From Amaurobius ferox (taxonomy: Eukaryota; Arthropoda; Arachnida; Araneae; Amaurobiidae): DNA of 64,000 nt. The translations under genes and the position numbers were made by a program. Positions 11,421 through 24,241 of the stretch are shown one piece after another. The stretch covers positions 120,695,524 through 120,759,523 of the forward strand of contig OX578145.1 of NCBI GenBank assembly GCA_951213105.1, read 5' to 3'. The notes beneath the pieces are model-generated. The model saw nothing but the letters and a program-made list of their open reading frames with translations. It was not told where the DNA came from and ran no database searches. Numbering within the stretch: position 1 is the stretch's first letter; each line of letters opens with the position of its first letter.

Positions 11421-11871
11421 ACACATACACATATATATTATCTGTGTATTATCTGTGTATCTAAATTCCGTGCCTATGCAATTACAATAGTTGTGATTTT
11501 AAATGATCCCTAAACTTTTATTATTTCTTCAAGGAAGCCTAATTTTAACATATGCAGAATGCAAATATCTCAAGCGATTGTAAGATGAATTACATAAGAA
11601 TTGCTGAATTTTTTTCACACAAAATTATTTAGCTCTGGAGTCTGGAATACAAGTTATATGAATGAAATATTCATTGATTTTGCATAAAGAATCAGATGAT
11701 TTATATTTCGATACAGTTTTAAATATTTAAGTATAATAAATTACTGTAGTACTGTGATAATGTAAAATATATTACCACTGAATGAATCACATTTTAGAAA
11801 TTTTTAAATGAAATTACATTTCAGTTGGAAAGTGTTTCATAATCAATGCTTATGCATGATTGATCTTTCTT

Positions 11872-12938
11872 GTTATTCTTTAATATAATTTTTAAATATA
11901 ATGTACTTTGAGACAATACTTCCGTGTATGTGTAGATGTGTTCGAAACAGTGTATTATTGACTCAAATTACGCAACAAACATATCTTAGTTTCCTGTCAT
12001 TCAATGCAATGCAAAATTTTTTTTTGCCGTACATGCTTAGGCAGAGGGAGACAGGGGAAAATGGTTCGGAAAAGAGATGTTATCAATCCCTCCAGTTGTA
12101 CAATAGAATTCAATGGAGTATCCAGAATTACATTTAAAGTTTTATTTCTATACATACTAGTGAGACCCGCGGGCATTCTGTCCTATAAGTAATAAACAAA
12201 AAACACGCAAGAAAGTTTCCTACTTTTGTTCAGTTTGTTTGCCGAGTTGTGTCGTATATCTCAAATAAAAATTTATAAAATGATAAGAAATAAAAGAACA
12301 TCATGGTCTCACTTTCAGTATTTGATGTCATAAACTCATAAAGTTCCATGGTTTCCTCGCAATTTTTTGCGGTGAAAGAAGTATAGCCATTGCATTATGT
12401 AGGGAACGGGCTGCCCACATCATGGACTCACTTGCAGTATCTGATGTCATACACTCGTAAAGCTCCAGTGCTCATGAAATGTTTATCCGTGATTGAAACA
12501 CGTTTGGCAACATTTTGTAGCAGCGTTACCCAGAGGTAGATAGGCAAATAAATTAAGGTGTTAATATTATTAATGGCTGAAATGTGTCAAAATGTTCATA
12601 TAAGACATGGTTTATTTTTATATTTTAATCGTGAAGACATCGACCGTATGTATATCTATGCATGTATGTATGTAAATATGCGACAGAAAAAAGGCTGTTG
12701 GACCAAAAATCTATAAACTGTGCTTCTACTTCCGGTAATTATCTTCAAGGGAATATATTTGTATCAGTTGAAATATAACTGAAATATTTCAGTCTAATAC
12801 TATCATAAAAATGGACTTTTTTAGATACTCAGGAATTGAATGTTTTAGATATTCCGTTCTAGACACTACGAAAATACTATGTTTTAAATACTCAGATTAG
12901 GAGCAGTTGACGAAATACGAACTACATTGAACTCTGAT
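11872..12938. other. Unassigned stretch with a tandem duplication
   Basis: Contains GTGAGACCCGCGGGCATTC near 12160, reminiscent of the start of common arthropod interspersed repeats, and the duplication listed at 12299. No coding signal I can support. Confidence 0.4.
12299..12475 (+). repeat. Two diverged copies of a unit of about 118 bp
   Basis: CATCATGGTCTCACTTTCAG (12299) and CATCATGGACTCACTTGCAG (12417) open two similar segments. Between them ATTGCATTATGTAGGGAACG and GCTGCCCACATCA resemble a degraded HINE-A 5' end in reverse. Confidence 0.6.
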
Positions 12939-13690
12939 TTTTACTTTCCCTGCAATACACGGTAATGTATAGGGAAAGTTTTGGAATCATGCCAAAAATC
13001 GCAACTCAAGTTTTCGACGGATCTACAAGTTTCGAGACCTTTAGAATACGATAAACCATTTTTAGCGTGACGTCTGTGTGTGTGTCTGCCTGTGCAGATT
13101 TTGCATCCACTCAAACTGAAAAAACTAATTGACCGAATTTCATAAAATTTGGTAGGTAAGTCACTTGTGGGGACTCTGGTGCTGATTAGTTTTGGATACG
13201 ATTCGGAATAAAAAAAATCGCCTTTTTTTGCGAAGTGGCCCGCAAAAATTGACTGCGTCCACTCTAGCTGAAATTCTAATGGACCGAATTTTACAAAATT
13301 CAGCAGATAAATCGCTTGTGAGTCACTCTGGTGCTGATTAGATTTTGGTACGACTCGGAAAAAAATAACCTGCCTTTTTTCTGAAATGGCCCGCAAAAGT
13401 CGTCAAAATCTAAAATAAAAACTACGTATGCTTAAATATATCCATTAAATGCTTCTTTCATACGTAATGTTTAACGATGAAAAGCACAAGACCAACCCCA
13501 TTACACTAGGACTAGCCGTTCTCGAGATATTTTAGTTTTTTCGTATCTTCCCTAAGCCACCTTTGAAAATAAATCCAGTTACCAAATGAGAACGAAAATT
13601 GAATTAAAAGTTAATTAAATTTAGTTAAAATAAAGAGAACGTGGATATATGTCTGCAGGGAAAGTCATGTGCTGCCCATATCAGATTTTT
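12939..13690 (-). mobile_element. HINE-B copy, both ends present
   Basis: Plus strand opens TTTTACTTTCCCTGCAATAC (3' hairpin) and closes GTCTGCAGGGAAAGTCATGTG...CATATCAGA (5' end). CTTTCCCTGCAG occurs at both ends in inverted orientation. The microsatellite is a short GTGTGTCTGCCTG tract. Confidence 0.8.
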
Positions 13691-13943
13691 ATCAATGTAT
13701 TGAAATTAGTAGCTGACGTTTTGTGAAATGAGCGGAGAATTTTTTGAAGTGCTGCTTTACTGTATATTATTCCTGTTTACGCTGTGCTTGTGAATAGACG
13801 TTTTAGTTATTCAGAAATTCATTTATTGTAAATATTTTCATATTTTAATGTATTAACGTATTTATTCATTTGGAGGTGTTTTGAAAATCATTTGTTGTCA
13901 ATTGCTTGCATTTTAATGTATTTTATTATATTTTAATCTGTAT
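13691..13943. other. Short unassigned spacer
   Basis: AT-rich with several TATTTT-type runs. Nothing recognisable. Confidence 0.35.
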
Positions 13944-15022
13944 ATTACTTTCCTTATATACATAATGTATAAGGAAAGTATTGTGACGGGGTCGAAAATT
14001 TGAATTCGAGTTTTCGACGGGAGAGCACGTTTTAATCATCCCTGATCACGAATCAAACACTTTTGAGGTGTGTCTCTGTGTGTGTGTGTGTGTGCGTGTG
14101 TGCGTGTGTGTGTGTGTGTGAAAGTATCTGTGTGTGTGTGAAAGTATATATGTGTATGTGTGAAAGTATGTGTGTGTGTGTGAAAGTATATGTGTGTGTG
14201 TGAAAGTATGTGTGTGTGTGTGTGTCAGTGAGCCTATGGAGACGATAACGGACGAACGAATGGACTGATTCGAACAAAATTTGGTATAAAAATCACAATT
14301 CATAAACACTGGAAGCCTATTGTTTTTATACGCAATCGAATTTTCAGAACCCCCTAAATTTTCGAGTGAAATTTTGAAAAAATTGTCAAAAAATCAAAAC
14401 CGCTAATAAAGTTACGCAAATAGACATTTCTTATGCAACTTTTCATTAGAAAATGATTGACATAAATTTTAGAACGCTAACATGAACCGAGCTTGAGATA
14501 TTGCACATTTTTCAAAAAAATTATCAAAAAGTCATATAAAATAAAGAAAAATATTTCCTATTGAGAAACATGTTCACTTTTCATATGTAATATCATGCGA
14601 TCAATTGGGTGACACCATTCTCGTGGATCTAGCTCGTTCCATCCATTCATGAAAAAAGAGACTATGAGTACTACTTTTGTATTTGAACACTAATAGTCAT
14701 TTATCTGCTATAAGAATAACTTATTTCTTCGTCCATAACGCTTGGCGAGATTTTGGCGACGAAGTTGGTTGAATGTCGCCAACTTAGCGATTTTTTCAAT
14801 GTTATTAAATTAACGAAAAACTCACCAAATGGATAAAAATGACGCTAAATCAATGACGACTCATTGATGATGACGACATGGAAAATGACGACTCATGGAC
14901 AAAAATTCAATATCTTGGAAATAATATAAATAACTACTATAAAAATAATCTATTTTTTTTTACTGTACAAGTAGTAAATTCATTGCATTATATAGGGAAA
15001 GTCATGTGCTGCCCAAATCAGA
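13944..15022 (-). mobile_element. HINE-A copy, both ends present
   Basis: Plus strand opens with the 3' hairpin ACTTTCCTTATATACATAAT and its complement, continues GTGACGGGGTCGAAAA, a long TG/GTGTGAAAGTA microsatellite, the CGAACGAATGGACTGATTCG block, the GGCGAGATTTTGGCGACG block, and closes TATAGGGAAAGTCATGTG then GCCCAAATCAGA, which is the 5' end. Confidence 0.85.
14072..14225 (+). repeat. (TG)n / TGTGTGTGAAAGTA microsatellite
   Basis: Compound tract inside HINE-A: TG repeats interrupted by a regularly repeated GAAAGTA motif. Its translations give the threonine-histidine open frames in this area, which are not genes. Confidence 0.95.
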
Positions 15023-15847
15023 TTTTTTTGTATTGTATTTTATCTTGCACGCTATTACTGGGATTTTGTCCTGTAGCTTGCATTTTTTAAAAATAAATTT
15101 AAAAAAAGGAAAAAAAATGGTTTCATTTTTGTATCCTGAACGCACACACACAATTCTACAGGATATATCATAACAATGCTAAGGAGGACATATTAAGGTT
15201 AAATTGAATATATTCAGACTTTTGGATCTCATATATATGATGAATACATATTATGTAAACACGCAAGCTTCCTATACGAATGCATTACAAAATTCGGGGA
15301 ATTTATTTTCAAAACAGAGCGCATATTCCAAGAGATTCGAAAATATTTTAAATTTTGATGCCTTTACTGGTATGAGTTCTTTGAGTTTGTGGAGTAATAA
15401 TTTTTTTTTTTTACTCGGCCGACTAGCGCATCTGCATTTCGTGTTCTCTTTCTTATATGACAGGAAGCGACAGAGTGCAGAGTATAATGCAATATGTGGG
15501 GGAAATTCTGAGAAATATTTAATTTCTGAAGAACAGGCATCATTGTGAGCAAGGGTATTTTAAGAGAAATTCCGGACCGATGCTTTTTAAAACTGGGATC
15601 AAATAATATATATTTTTTTTAATCAGAGGATCAGGGCGATCTTGAGACTTTCTAAGCGTAGTAAGTGGGCATTTAACCTCTGAGCCAAACTATATACACT
15701 TTCAAAATTTTCTACAATATACACGGTATATACCACCCAAATTGGTTAAATCACTCAGCGTTAAAATCATGAAGGATGAACGTATTTGACAGAATCACTA
15801 TTTATAGCTAAACTACATGTATTTTTTGGAATGTATTTTTTTTGCGG
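15023..15847. other. Unassigned stretch
   Basis: A 114-codon open frame (15204-15548, plus) exists, but it has no domain or composition that I recognise and is no longer than chance allows here. Around 15030-15110 the sequence ends in an A-rich tail as in a LINE 3' end (weak). Confidence 0.35.
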
Positions 15848-16308
15848 ACGCACACACACACACTAACATGTACATACACTAACTTACAATGACACTAATA
15901 TACACACACAAACATACACATACACACTGACAAATACAAGCACACTAACATACACACACACACATATTCGAAAACTCGTACCAGTTGCCAAATTGGCGAT
16001 AAATCGTAAAATATAGCATCCATGCAAATAAATATAGCAAAATATAGCACCCATGAAAAATATGGAAACCCTACTTTCACGTAATCGGAATGGTTTCAAG
16101 TAAAGGCAGTTTTCCACTAGAGATAAGTATAACACAATGAAGTATTTTATATATTCGTAATAATATATCCACACAGACATCACCTTAAAAACGTTCAATT
16201 TGAGTTCATGGACGTGTTCTTCCGTCTAAATTTCGAATTCGAATTTTTAACCCCGTTTCAATACTTTCCCTACACATTATACTATGCATGTAGGGAAAGT
16301 AAAAATGT
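15848..16308 (+). mobile_element. HINE-like 3' part, variant hairpin
   Basis: A CACA-rich tract (15848-15963) is followed by a segment with GACATCACCTTAAAAACGTTC, TTCGAATTCGAA and a 3' hairpin CTTTCCCTACA...TGTAGGGAAAG closing GTAAAAA at about 16308. The hairpin arm differs from both HINE-A and HINE-B, so this is a further subtype. The 5' part is missing. Confidence 0.6.
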
Positions 16309-17223
16309 CTGCATAAGATGTGGCTGTTTTGCTGCACAGGTAACATTACTCAAAATACCCAATTTGGCAGAAAATAAATAAAACTGTTTGGAAAGCGAAA
16401 ACATAAAAATATTTTTTACACCCCCCTCAAACAAGGTGCTCTTAGTCCCCTGGACGAGTCGGACGGTCTGGGTCTTTTACCCCCCTCAAACATCAAATGC
16501 CTCTAAATTACTTTGATAAACCCTGTTCTGGATGCTATATCGTTGACCATATTCATTGGAAATCAAGCCAGCGTGCGCGAGTTTGATCCTCAGCTTCGAA
16601 AGTACAGGCAGGCTGTACGTGAGAAGTTTTCATGATTTTCTAAACCAAATTCCCATGCAAAAATTATTAGCATACATTATTACTCTCATGTATACATTAT
16701 TTAGTTTTAATAGGCTGAGCACTTTCCAAGGAAACATAGCAACAAATTCGCAAACATTCCGGCCAATAAACTGTCACATACAAGGAATGCTAAAACGAAA
16801 TGTTGGTAATCAACATCCATTGGAAAACTGTTTGACTGAAATATTCTTTTAACACAAAAACAATATTTCCATTTACTCAGGAAAGTAAAATAAGAAATAA
16901 TTTGTTTTTATACTGTCTCTACAGATTATCAAATCTAAATATTATAGGGAAACAATAACAGAAATTATAGCGTTTTGATAACTCTATCTTGCTGTTAACT
17001 AATAAACTAGCAATAAAGTAATAAACTAATAAACTTTAATAAACTAATTGTTGTTTTTGATTGAAATAAGCATACCAAATCGCTTCATTCTTTCGGGAGA
17101 TATCGCGCTCTTTGTATTTAATACATATCGAGAACGGTTCGTATTAACTGCCAGACAATAGTAATCATATGTTTGGTAAATGAACTTACAAACTACTAAC
17201 GTAATAGCGTATTCAATTGTTTA
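16309..17223. other. Unassigned stretch with a SINE tail fragment
   Basis: At 16440-16475 GACGAGTCGGACGGTCTGGG matches the 3' tail of SINE-1. A 98-codon open frame at 16556-16852 has no recognisable domain. TAATAAACTA repeats occur near 17000-17045. Confidence 0.4.
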
Positions 17224-18171
17224 TTACTTTCCTTATATACATAATGTATAAGGAAAGTATTGTGACGGGGTCGAAAATTCGAATTCGAGTTTTCGACGGG
17301 AGAGCACGTTTCAAGCATCCCTGATCACGAATCAAACATTTTTGAAATGATGTCTCTCTGTGTGTGTGTGTGTGTGCGTGTGTGTGTGTGCGTGTGTGTC
17401 AGTGAGTCTGTGGAGACGATAACTGACGAACGAATGGACCGATTCGAACGAAATTTGGTACAAAAATCACAATCCATAAACATAGGAAGTCTATACTTTT
17501 TATACGCAATAAAATGTTCAGAACCCCCCTAAATTTTATGGTGAAATTTTGAAAAAATCGTCAAAAAATCAAAACCTCTAATAAAGTTACGCAAATAGAC
17601 ATTTCTTATGTAATTTTTCATTAAAAAACGATTGACATGAATTTTAGAACGTTAACATGAACCGTTCTCGAGATATTGCATATTTTTCAAAAAATTTATC
17701 ACACAGTTATATAAAATAAAATAAAAAAATATTTCCTATTGGGAAACATGTTCACTTTTCATGTCTAATACCATGCGATAAATTTGGTGACATTATTCTC
17801 ATGGATCTAGCTCGTTCCATTCATGAAAAAAGATATTTTAAGTCATACTTTTGTATTTGAACGCCCATAATCATTTATCTGCTGTAAGGATAACTTATTT
17901 CTCCGTCCATAACGCTTGGCGAGATTTTGGCGACGAATTTGGTGGAATGTCGCCAACTTGGCGACATTTTTAACTGTTGCCAATTTAGCAAAAATCTCGC
18001 CAAATTGATAAAAATGACGCTAAATCAACGAAACTGACGACTCATTGAAGAAAATTCAATATCTTGGAAAGAATATAAGTATCTACTATAAGAATAACAT
18101 TTTTTTAAACTGTAAAAGTAGTAAATTCATTGCATTATATAAAGAAAGTCATGTGTTTCCGACATCAGATT
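17224..18171 (-). mobile_element. HINE-A copy, both ends present
   Basis: Plus strand opens with ACTTTCCTTATATACATAAT (3' hairpin) and closes ATATAAAGAAAGTCATGTG ... GACATCAGA (5' end). All internal blocks of the family are present, including the GTGTGTG tract and the GGCGAC/GTCGCC stem region. Confidence 0.85.
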
Positions 18172-18919
18172 TTTTTTTAATTTTAGATCTGAGCGTGGAA
18201 TATCTGGAGAACGGATCATGTTATCGTCTTCTAAATGCATTCGCTTTTAAATAACGAGTGATATATGAAACAGCTAGTTCTCTAATTATATATATATATA
18301 TATGTATATATATATAATTATTTGATAACGAATTTTTGGTATTTTTTTAAGTATGTTCGATACATTAAGTTTAGGTTATACCCTACGTGGTACGTCCACC
18401 TAGAAAATCAATAAATCATTAACGCTCAGAGACTGAAGTAAACGAACCATGTTTCATTTATTTTTCACATTTCGTTCGAAAAATATGCCAACAAAAATCA
18501 CAGATACCATTTAAAATAGAGTTGATTCATATTCAAGAGTTTTTAACGTGTAAATGCACTCAAATACGAACTTTTACGTACTATGAATTACAGAATTTTC
18601 GACTATTATCCTTATGATATGCATACTAGGGAACTTATTTACACATTTAATTTAATCGTCCCTGAAAATGGTCCTGCCTTTTGTTTTACTATAAAGTTTT
18701 ACATAATACTATTGCTTATTTTAAATAACACTATTTTACTTTCTTGCCTGCAATTCCATGTACCTCTTAATAATACTGGAGAAGAAAACTTTCCTTCACA
18801 ATACAAATGTTAAACACAATTACATTAAGAGCTTTTCTATCTATAAATTTGTTGATCTGCATAATACCTATTGTACCGATATTGATGTTTTTAATCTGAC
18901 TCCTGCCCGTTTTAAAAAA
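18172..18919. other. Unassigned stretch with (TA)n
   Basis: AT dinucleotide tract at 18285-18317. Short open frames (for example 18583-18813) show no recognisable protein. Confidence 0.4.
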
Positions 18920-19826
18920 TCTGATGTGTGCAACACATGAATTTCCTTATATAATGCAATGAATTTACTACTTTTACAGTAAAAAAAATAGGTTTTCTTC
19001 TAGTAGATACTTTATATTCTTTCCAAGATATTGAATTTTTGTCAATTAGTCGACATTTTCATTGATTTAGCGTCATTTCCATCCATTTGACGATATTTTC
19101 ATTAATTTGGCAACATTTTATAAAGTCGCCAAGTTGGCGACATTCCGCCAAATTCGTTGCTAAAATCTCGCTAAGCGTTATGGACGGAGAAATAAGGTAT
19201 TCTTATAGAATATAAATGATTATTGGCATTCAAATACAAAAGTATTACTCAAAGTATCATTTCTCATGAATGGAACGAGCAAGATCCACGAGAGTGATGT
19301 CACCCAATTTATCGCATGATATTACATATGAAAAATGAACATGTTTCTCAAGAGTTAATAGATTTTACTTAATTTATGGGATTTTTTGATAAATTTATTT
19401 TAAAAAATGTGTAATAAATCGAGAACATTTCATGCTAGCGTTCGTCAGTTTATGTCAATCGTTTTCTAAGGGGAAATTACATAAGAAATGCCTATTTGTG
19501 TAACTTTATTAAACGTTTTAATTTTTGATGACTTTTTCAAAATTTCACTCGAAAATTTGGAGGGCGGGGGTTCTGAACATTCGATTACATTTAAAAGCAA
19601 TAGGCTTCCAATATTCACGGATTGTGATTTGTGTATCAAATTTCATTCGAATCGCTCCATTCGTTCGTGAGATATCGTCTCCAAACACACACACATTTTA
19701 ACACACACACACATCATCTCAAAAATGTTTGATTCGTGATCAGGTGTGCTTGAAACGTGCTCGAATTCGAATATTCAACCCCGTCACAATACTTTCCTTA
19801 TACATTATGTATATAAGGAAAGTAAA
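18920..19826 (+). mobile_element. HINE-A copy
   Basis: Opens TCTGATGTGTGCAACACATG then AATTTCCTTATATAATGC. Closes CAATACTTTCCTTATACATT with the complementary arm TATATAAGGAAAGTAAAAA. The 5' hairpin loop changed but ATGTG/CACAT pairing is kept. The microsatellite is short. Confidence 0.85.
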
Positions 19827-20477
19827 AAGCTTATTTTAATGCACTTGATATGTATAATACTTTGTATTCTTGTATTTTATGATCTGTTATTTCTATGTGT
19901 GTGGTTTCTGTAACTGGATTTCATCTTTAGTTGCCACGTAAATTGAATAAGTAAATAAATAAATAAATTCGAAATGAGATTCTTTTGAACCAATCAGAAA
20001 ATTGTACCTTCACTTATCATTTGTTAGAAAATGCAAAAAGTACAAACTCTTTTCGCGATTTCTCTCCACAGTAATTTGCAAATAAATCCCCCTTAAGTGA
20101 GTAATTCAGAAACATAATATTGTCATAAATGTCAATAATCGACATAAGATAACGATGAAAAAGTAAACTAGTACAATTCTTTGAATATAAAAAAAATTCA
20201 AAGTTAAGTATTTCGAATTTACTATTAAACGATTTTTCTCAGTTCAAAAGAGTAATCCTTCAGAAACAGTTTATTATTCCGCTGTCACTGTAAGCTCTTT
20301 GACAGGATAATTTAAAATAAATTAAGCTTTATTTATATTAAGATTAGTCTGTCGTTTTTCGAAATAAATTTGGAAATTAATGCTGTCAGTTTTTAACATT
20401 TTCATTTGCAACTACAGGAAAATATCTTATGAATAGGTAACGCAGAAATATGTGATACTTTACATGGAAATAAAAAA
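19827..20477. other. Unassigned stretch, possible LINE 3' end
   Basis: At 19905-19970 TTAGTTGCCACGTAAATTGAA is followed by AATAAATAAATAAATAAA, a layout seen at the 3' ends of some arthropod LINEs. No LINE coding remains. The rest is featureless AT-rich DNA. Confidence 0.3.
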
Positions 20478-21397
20478 TCTGATTTGGGCAGCACATGACT
20501 TTTCTTATATAATGCAATGAATTTCTACTTTTACAGTAAAAAAATAGATTATTCTTAAAATAGATACTTATATTCTTTCCAAGATATTGATGTTTTGTAA
20601 ATTGGTCGTCATTTTCATTGATTTAGGGTCATTTTTATTCATTTGGCGAGATTTTAGTTAATTTGGCAACATTTTGAAAAGTCGCCAAGTTAGCGACATT
20701 ACGCTAAATTCGTCGCCAAAATCTCGTCAAGCGTTATAGATGGAGAAATAAGTTATTCTTTTAGCAGATTGCCATTCAAATACAAAAGTATTACTCAAAG
20801 TATCTTTTCTCATGAATGGAACGAGCTAGATCCCCGTGAATGATACCACAAAATTTATCGCATGATATTACATATGAAAAGTGAACATGATTCTCAACAG
20901 TTAATATTTTTTTTAATTTATGGAATTTTTTGTTAAATTTATTTGAAAAATGTGCAATATCTCGAGAACGACACATGCTAGCATTCTAAAGTTTATATCA
21001 ATCGTTTTCTAAGGAAAAATTACATAAAAAGTGGCTATTTGCGTAACTTTATTAAAGGTATTGATTTTTTGATGATTTTTTTTCAAAATTTCACTCGAAA
21101 ATTTAGGGAAGTTCTGAACATTCGATTGTATTTAAAAACAATAGACTTTCGGTACTCGGGAATTGTAATTTGTGTACCAAATTTCATTCGAATCGCTCCA
21201 TTCGTTTATGAGATATCGTCTGCACAGGCTCACTGACACACACACACACACACACAGATCGACATCACCTCAAAAATGTTCGATTCGTGATCAGGGATGC
21301 TTGAAACGTGCTCTCCCGTCGAAAATTCGAATTTGGATTTTTCACCCCGTCACAATACTTTCTTTATAAATTATACTATGTATTTAAGGAAAGTAAA
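20478..21397 (+). mobile_element. HINE-A copy
   Basis: Opens TCTGATTTGGGCAGCACATG, ACTTTTCTTATATAATGC. Closes with hairpin CTTTCTTTATA...TTTAAGGAAAGTAAAAA. Internal stem region, CTCGAGAACG block and CA tract all present. Confidence 0.85.
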
Positions 21398-21475
21398 AAT
21401 TTCTGAACTTCTTTTTATACAATAATCATTGTGATGAGAAAATTTTATAAAACAAAATTTAGCGTGATTCTAAAG

Positions 21476-21667
21476 AGATTAACAAATTTAGGAACCGTAG
21501 AAATAAACAATAAAACAAATTAATAGAGCTTAATGAATTTAAATACTTTGGGAATAATAAATAAAAAATATTACAGATTAACAAGTTTAGATATCGTTGA
21601 AATAAACAATAAAATAAATTACTAAAGTTTCAAAAATTTAGATATCGTGGGAATAAACAATAAAAAT
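21476..21667 (+). repeat. Tandem array of about 100-bp dimers, split by a HINE-A insertion
   Basis: Units of the form GATTAACAAATTTAG..(A/T)CGT.GAAATAAACAATAAAA repeat at 21478, 21578 and 21635. One more unit (GATTAACAAATTTAGTTATGG) resumes after the inserted HINE-A at 22620-22672. Confidence 0.7.
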
Positions 21668-22420
21668 TCTCATGACTTTCCTTATGTATAATGCAGTGAA
21701 TTTACTACTTTAACAGTAAAAGCAATAGGTTATTCTTATAGTAGATATATTATTTCCAAGATATTGAATTTTCGTCAATTAGTCGTCATTTTCATTGATT
21801 TAGCCTCATTTTCATCCATTTGACGAGTTTCTCGTTAATTTAGCAACATTTAAACAAGTCGCCAAGTTGGCGAAATTCCACCAAATTCGTAGCCAAAATC
21901 TCGACAAGCATTATGGATGGAGAAATAAGTTATTCTTACAGCAGATAAATGACTATTGGCGTTCAAATACAAAAGTATTACTCAAAGTATCTTTTTTCAT
22001 AAACGGAACGAGCTAGATCTACGAGAATGATGTCACTAAATTTATCGCATGATATTACATATGAAAAGTGAACATGTTTCTCAACAGGTATTACTTTTTT
22101 TTATTTTACAAGTTTTTTTCATAATTTTTTTAAAAAAATGTGCAATGTCTCGGGAACGGTTCATGCTAGCGTTCTAAAATTTATGTCAATCGTTTTCTAA
22201 TGAAAAATTACATAAGAAAAGTCTATTTGCGTAACTTTATTAAAGATTTTACTTTTCTAATGATTTTTTCAAAATTTCACTCGAAAATTTAGGGAGGTTC
22301 TGAACATTCGATTGCGTATAAAAACAATAGGCTTCCAGTGTTCACGGATTGTGATATTTGTACCAAATTTCGTTCGAATCGGTTCATTCATTCGTCAGTT
22401 ATCGTCTCCACAGACTCGCT

Positions 22421-22482
<62 letters not shown>

Positions 22483-22609
22483 TCACCTCAAAAATGTTTG
22501 ATTCGTGATCAGGGATGCTTGAAACGTGTTCTCCCGTCGAAAATTCGAATTTGAATTTTCGACCCCGTCACAATACTTTCTTTATGCATCATGTATATAA
22601 GGAAAGTAA
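21668..22609 (+). mobile_element. HINE-A copy inserted in the tandem array
   Basis: The 5' end reads TCTCATGACTTTCC, as if the 5' hairpin had been deleted between TCT and CATG. The 3' end has ACTTTCTTTATGCATCATG and TATATAAGGAAAGTAAAAA. Flanking tandem units on each side show the array was interrupted. Confidence 0.85.
22422..22478 (+). repeat. (CA)n microsatellite
   Basis: About 28 uninterrupted CA units at the standard HINE-A position, upstream of GACATCACCTCAAAAATG. Confidence 0.97.
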
Positions 22610-22702
22610 AAATAGTACAGATTAACAAATTTAGTTATGGCGGGAATAAACAATAAAACAAATTAGAACTTTCTAATGATTCGATCCCTGGGGAAATTAA
22701 TA

Positions 22703-24241
22703 CATTGGCTTCCAAAAGTTAAGCACGGACAGTTAAATCAGCAAAAATGGAAAAGTAAAACTTTGATTAATTCAAAATTGTACATGAAGGTGGAAAATAT
22801 GTTTATGCATTAAAAAAAACAAGAATTATGTACAAGGTGAAAAAAATATTTACGTTTCGTAAGTTATATAAGGACGTCAGATTTGGGTCATTAACGAAAT
22901 GATGTTTAAAGACAAACAAACCAAACAAAATACATTAATATGACATGTGACCAACCCGGACCTTCACACAAATTTTACAACGATTTTCCATGCTTTCAAT
23001 GAGGTGATCATAATTCGCAGATGCGAGCAATGGCCATTCCTCCAATAGGGAAGTTTCCAACTCTCTAAGACTGGCTGGTGAAGGTAAACGTCCAGAGATA
23101 GCACGCCCGAGGGCATCCCAAAGGTTTTCAATGGGATTAAAGTCGGGAAAATACGCCGGCTACACCATACTAGAAATGCCCTCACTTTCCAGGTATTCGT
23201 CAACGATGTTAGTTCAATGGGGACGGGCATTATCGTCCATAAGGCGGAAATCATGACCAACTGCTGCAGCGTAGAGTCTCGCAATGGGGTCTAGGACCAT
23301 CCCGATACCGCGCAGTCGTCACAGAACCGCCTTTAAAGATGTGCAGCTCTGTGCGATATCCCATTGAAATTCCAGCCCACATCATGACGCTGCCACCTCT
23401 GAATGCGTGATGTTCGATGATGTTCTTGGTCTGATTGCGTGTGCCTCGTTCTCTCCAGACCCTTACACGCTTCTCATCTGATTCTAGGGCAAATCTGGAC
23501 TCGTCCGTGAACAGGATGTTGCACCAATCTGACACAGTCCAATTGACATATTGACGACACCACTTTAATCTTGACCCTCTGGCTTGGACGGTAAGTGGAA
23601 CACAAAACCGTGGTATTCGTGGTAGCCGTGGTACAGTCCCTTCAGGTGGAGCCTTTGGCGCACAGTACTGGCAGATATTGTCTTACTAAGTGCCGCTGCA
23701 ACCATGGGTGTAACATTCATGGAGGTCGCTCGTCGATTCCGCTTAGCTATTATAGCAATATTCCGATCATCAGCGGGGGTGGTAATCTTGGATGACCAGG
23801 CACAGGTCTTCGGACAACTGTTTTATTTATTTGGAATTATTTCCATGATCGAGAAATTACCGAATGATCAACGACATAGAAAATAACGACATCTTTGATT
23901 GACTCTCCTGCTTCAATGCGTCAGACAACACGCCATTGCTCACTGTCTGTCATTCGTCTTCTTTCAGCCATAGAAACACGAATATCACCAAAATTAATCC
24001 TACAAAAGTTATAAACACTTCGTATCAGCATTTAAATACACCTCTTCAAACCCTTCAGAATGCTGGCGTCTTCAACGACTGCCTAATTAGCATATATTTG
24101 GACAGTCAATCCTAATTGTCTGTAACATACGATATTTGCATGCTGCCATCTATATCCAAAACGATTTTCAGCCACTCAAATTCAAATACTCTTTCGAGAA
24201 ATGAAAATTTGCATTGCGTGCTTAACTTTTGGAAGTCAGTG
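22703..24241 (-). mobile_element. Tc1-like DNA transposon, decayed (1539 bp)
   Basis: Terminal inverted repeats of 25 bp with two mismatches: CATTGGCTTCCAAAAGTTAA on the left and CACTGACTTCCAAAAGTTAA read inward from the right, both continuing GCACG. TA dinucleotides flank both ends (22701-22702 and 24242-24243), the usual mariner/Tc1 target. Length and the single transposase match intact Tc1-like elements of arthropods. The transposase is broken, so the copy is inactive unless mobilised in trans. Confidence 0.92.
22935..23971 (-). pseudogene. Tc1-like transposase pseudogene
   Basis: From ATG 23971 (MAERRRMTDSEQW) the product would be about 345 residues, the normal length. Order seen: N-terminal helix-turn-helix (RIEAGESIKDV, HSVISR), second DNA-binding part (ITTPADDRNIAIIAKRNRR, STVRQRLHLKGL), then the catalytic core with LFTDESRF (first Asp), GGSVMMWAGIS, DDNARPH (second Asp) and PDFNPIENLWD (Glu). 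Breaks: TGA after the QWRVV segment, a TAA after SRSWK, a frameshift after HLKGLY, a second near 23300 after YRDG, a TGA after NARPH and a TAG after ISSMV. Two of the stops are consistent with CGA-to-TGA decay. Confidence 0.9.

Larger units (their letters stand above)
9782..11871 (-). mobile_element. HINE-C copy interrupted by a HINE-B copy
   Basis: The 3' hairpin (AACACTTT...AAAGTGTT) and TTAAAAA end are at 9782, followed by a long TCTG microsatellite and the AACCCGGGTTC segment. Homology fades near 10590 and resumes about 11450 with the 5' half, ending CAAGAAAGATCAATC at 11871. The gap is filled by HINE-B 10596-11420. Confidence 0.7.

Noticed and set aside
14046..14309. Open frames of Thr-His repeats (also at 51211, 54254, 54412, 21172, 25752)
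   Set aside because: They are translations of CA/TG microsatellites and flanking HINE-A sequence. They recur only because the element recurs, and start/stop positions are not conserved.
15204..15548. Host gene of 114 codons
   Set aside because: No recognisable domain, no splice context, and a length expected by chance in 64 kb of AT-rich DNA.
16556..16852. Host gene of 98 codons
   Set aside because: Same reasons. It lies among repeat fragments.
22964..23284. 106-residue minus-strand open frame in the Tc1 region
   Set aside because: The transposase reads in another frame of the same strand (DDNARPH, PDFNPIENLWD). This frame is a shadow.
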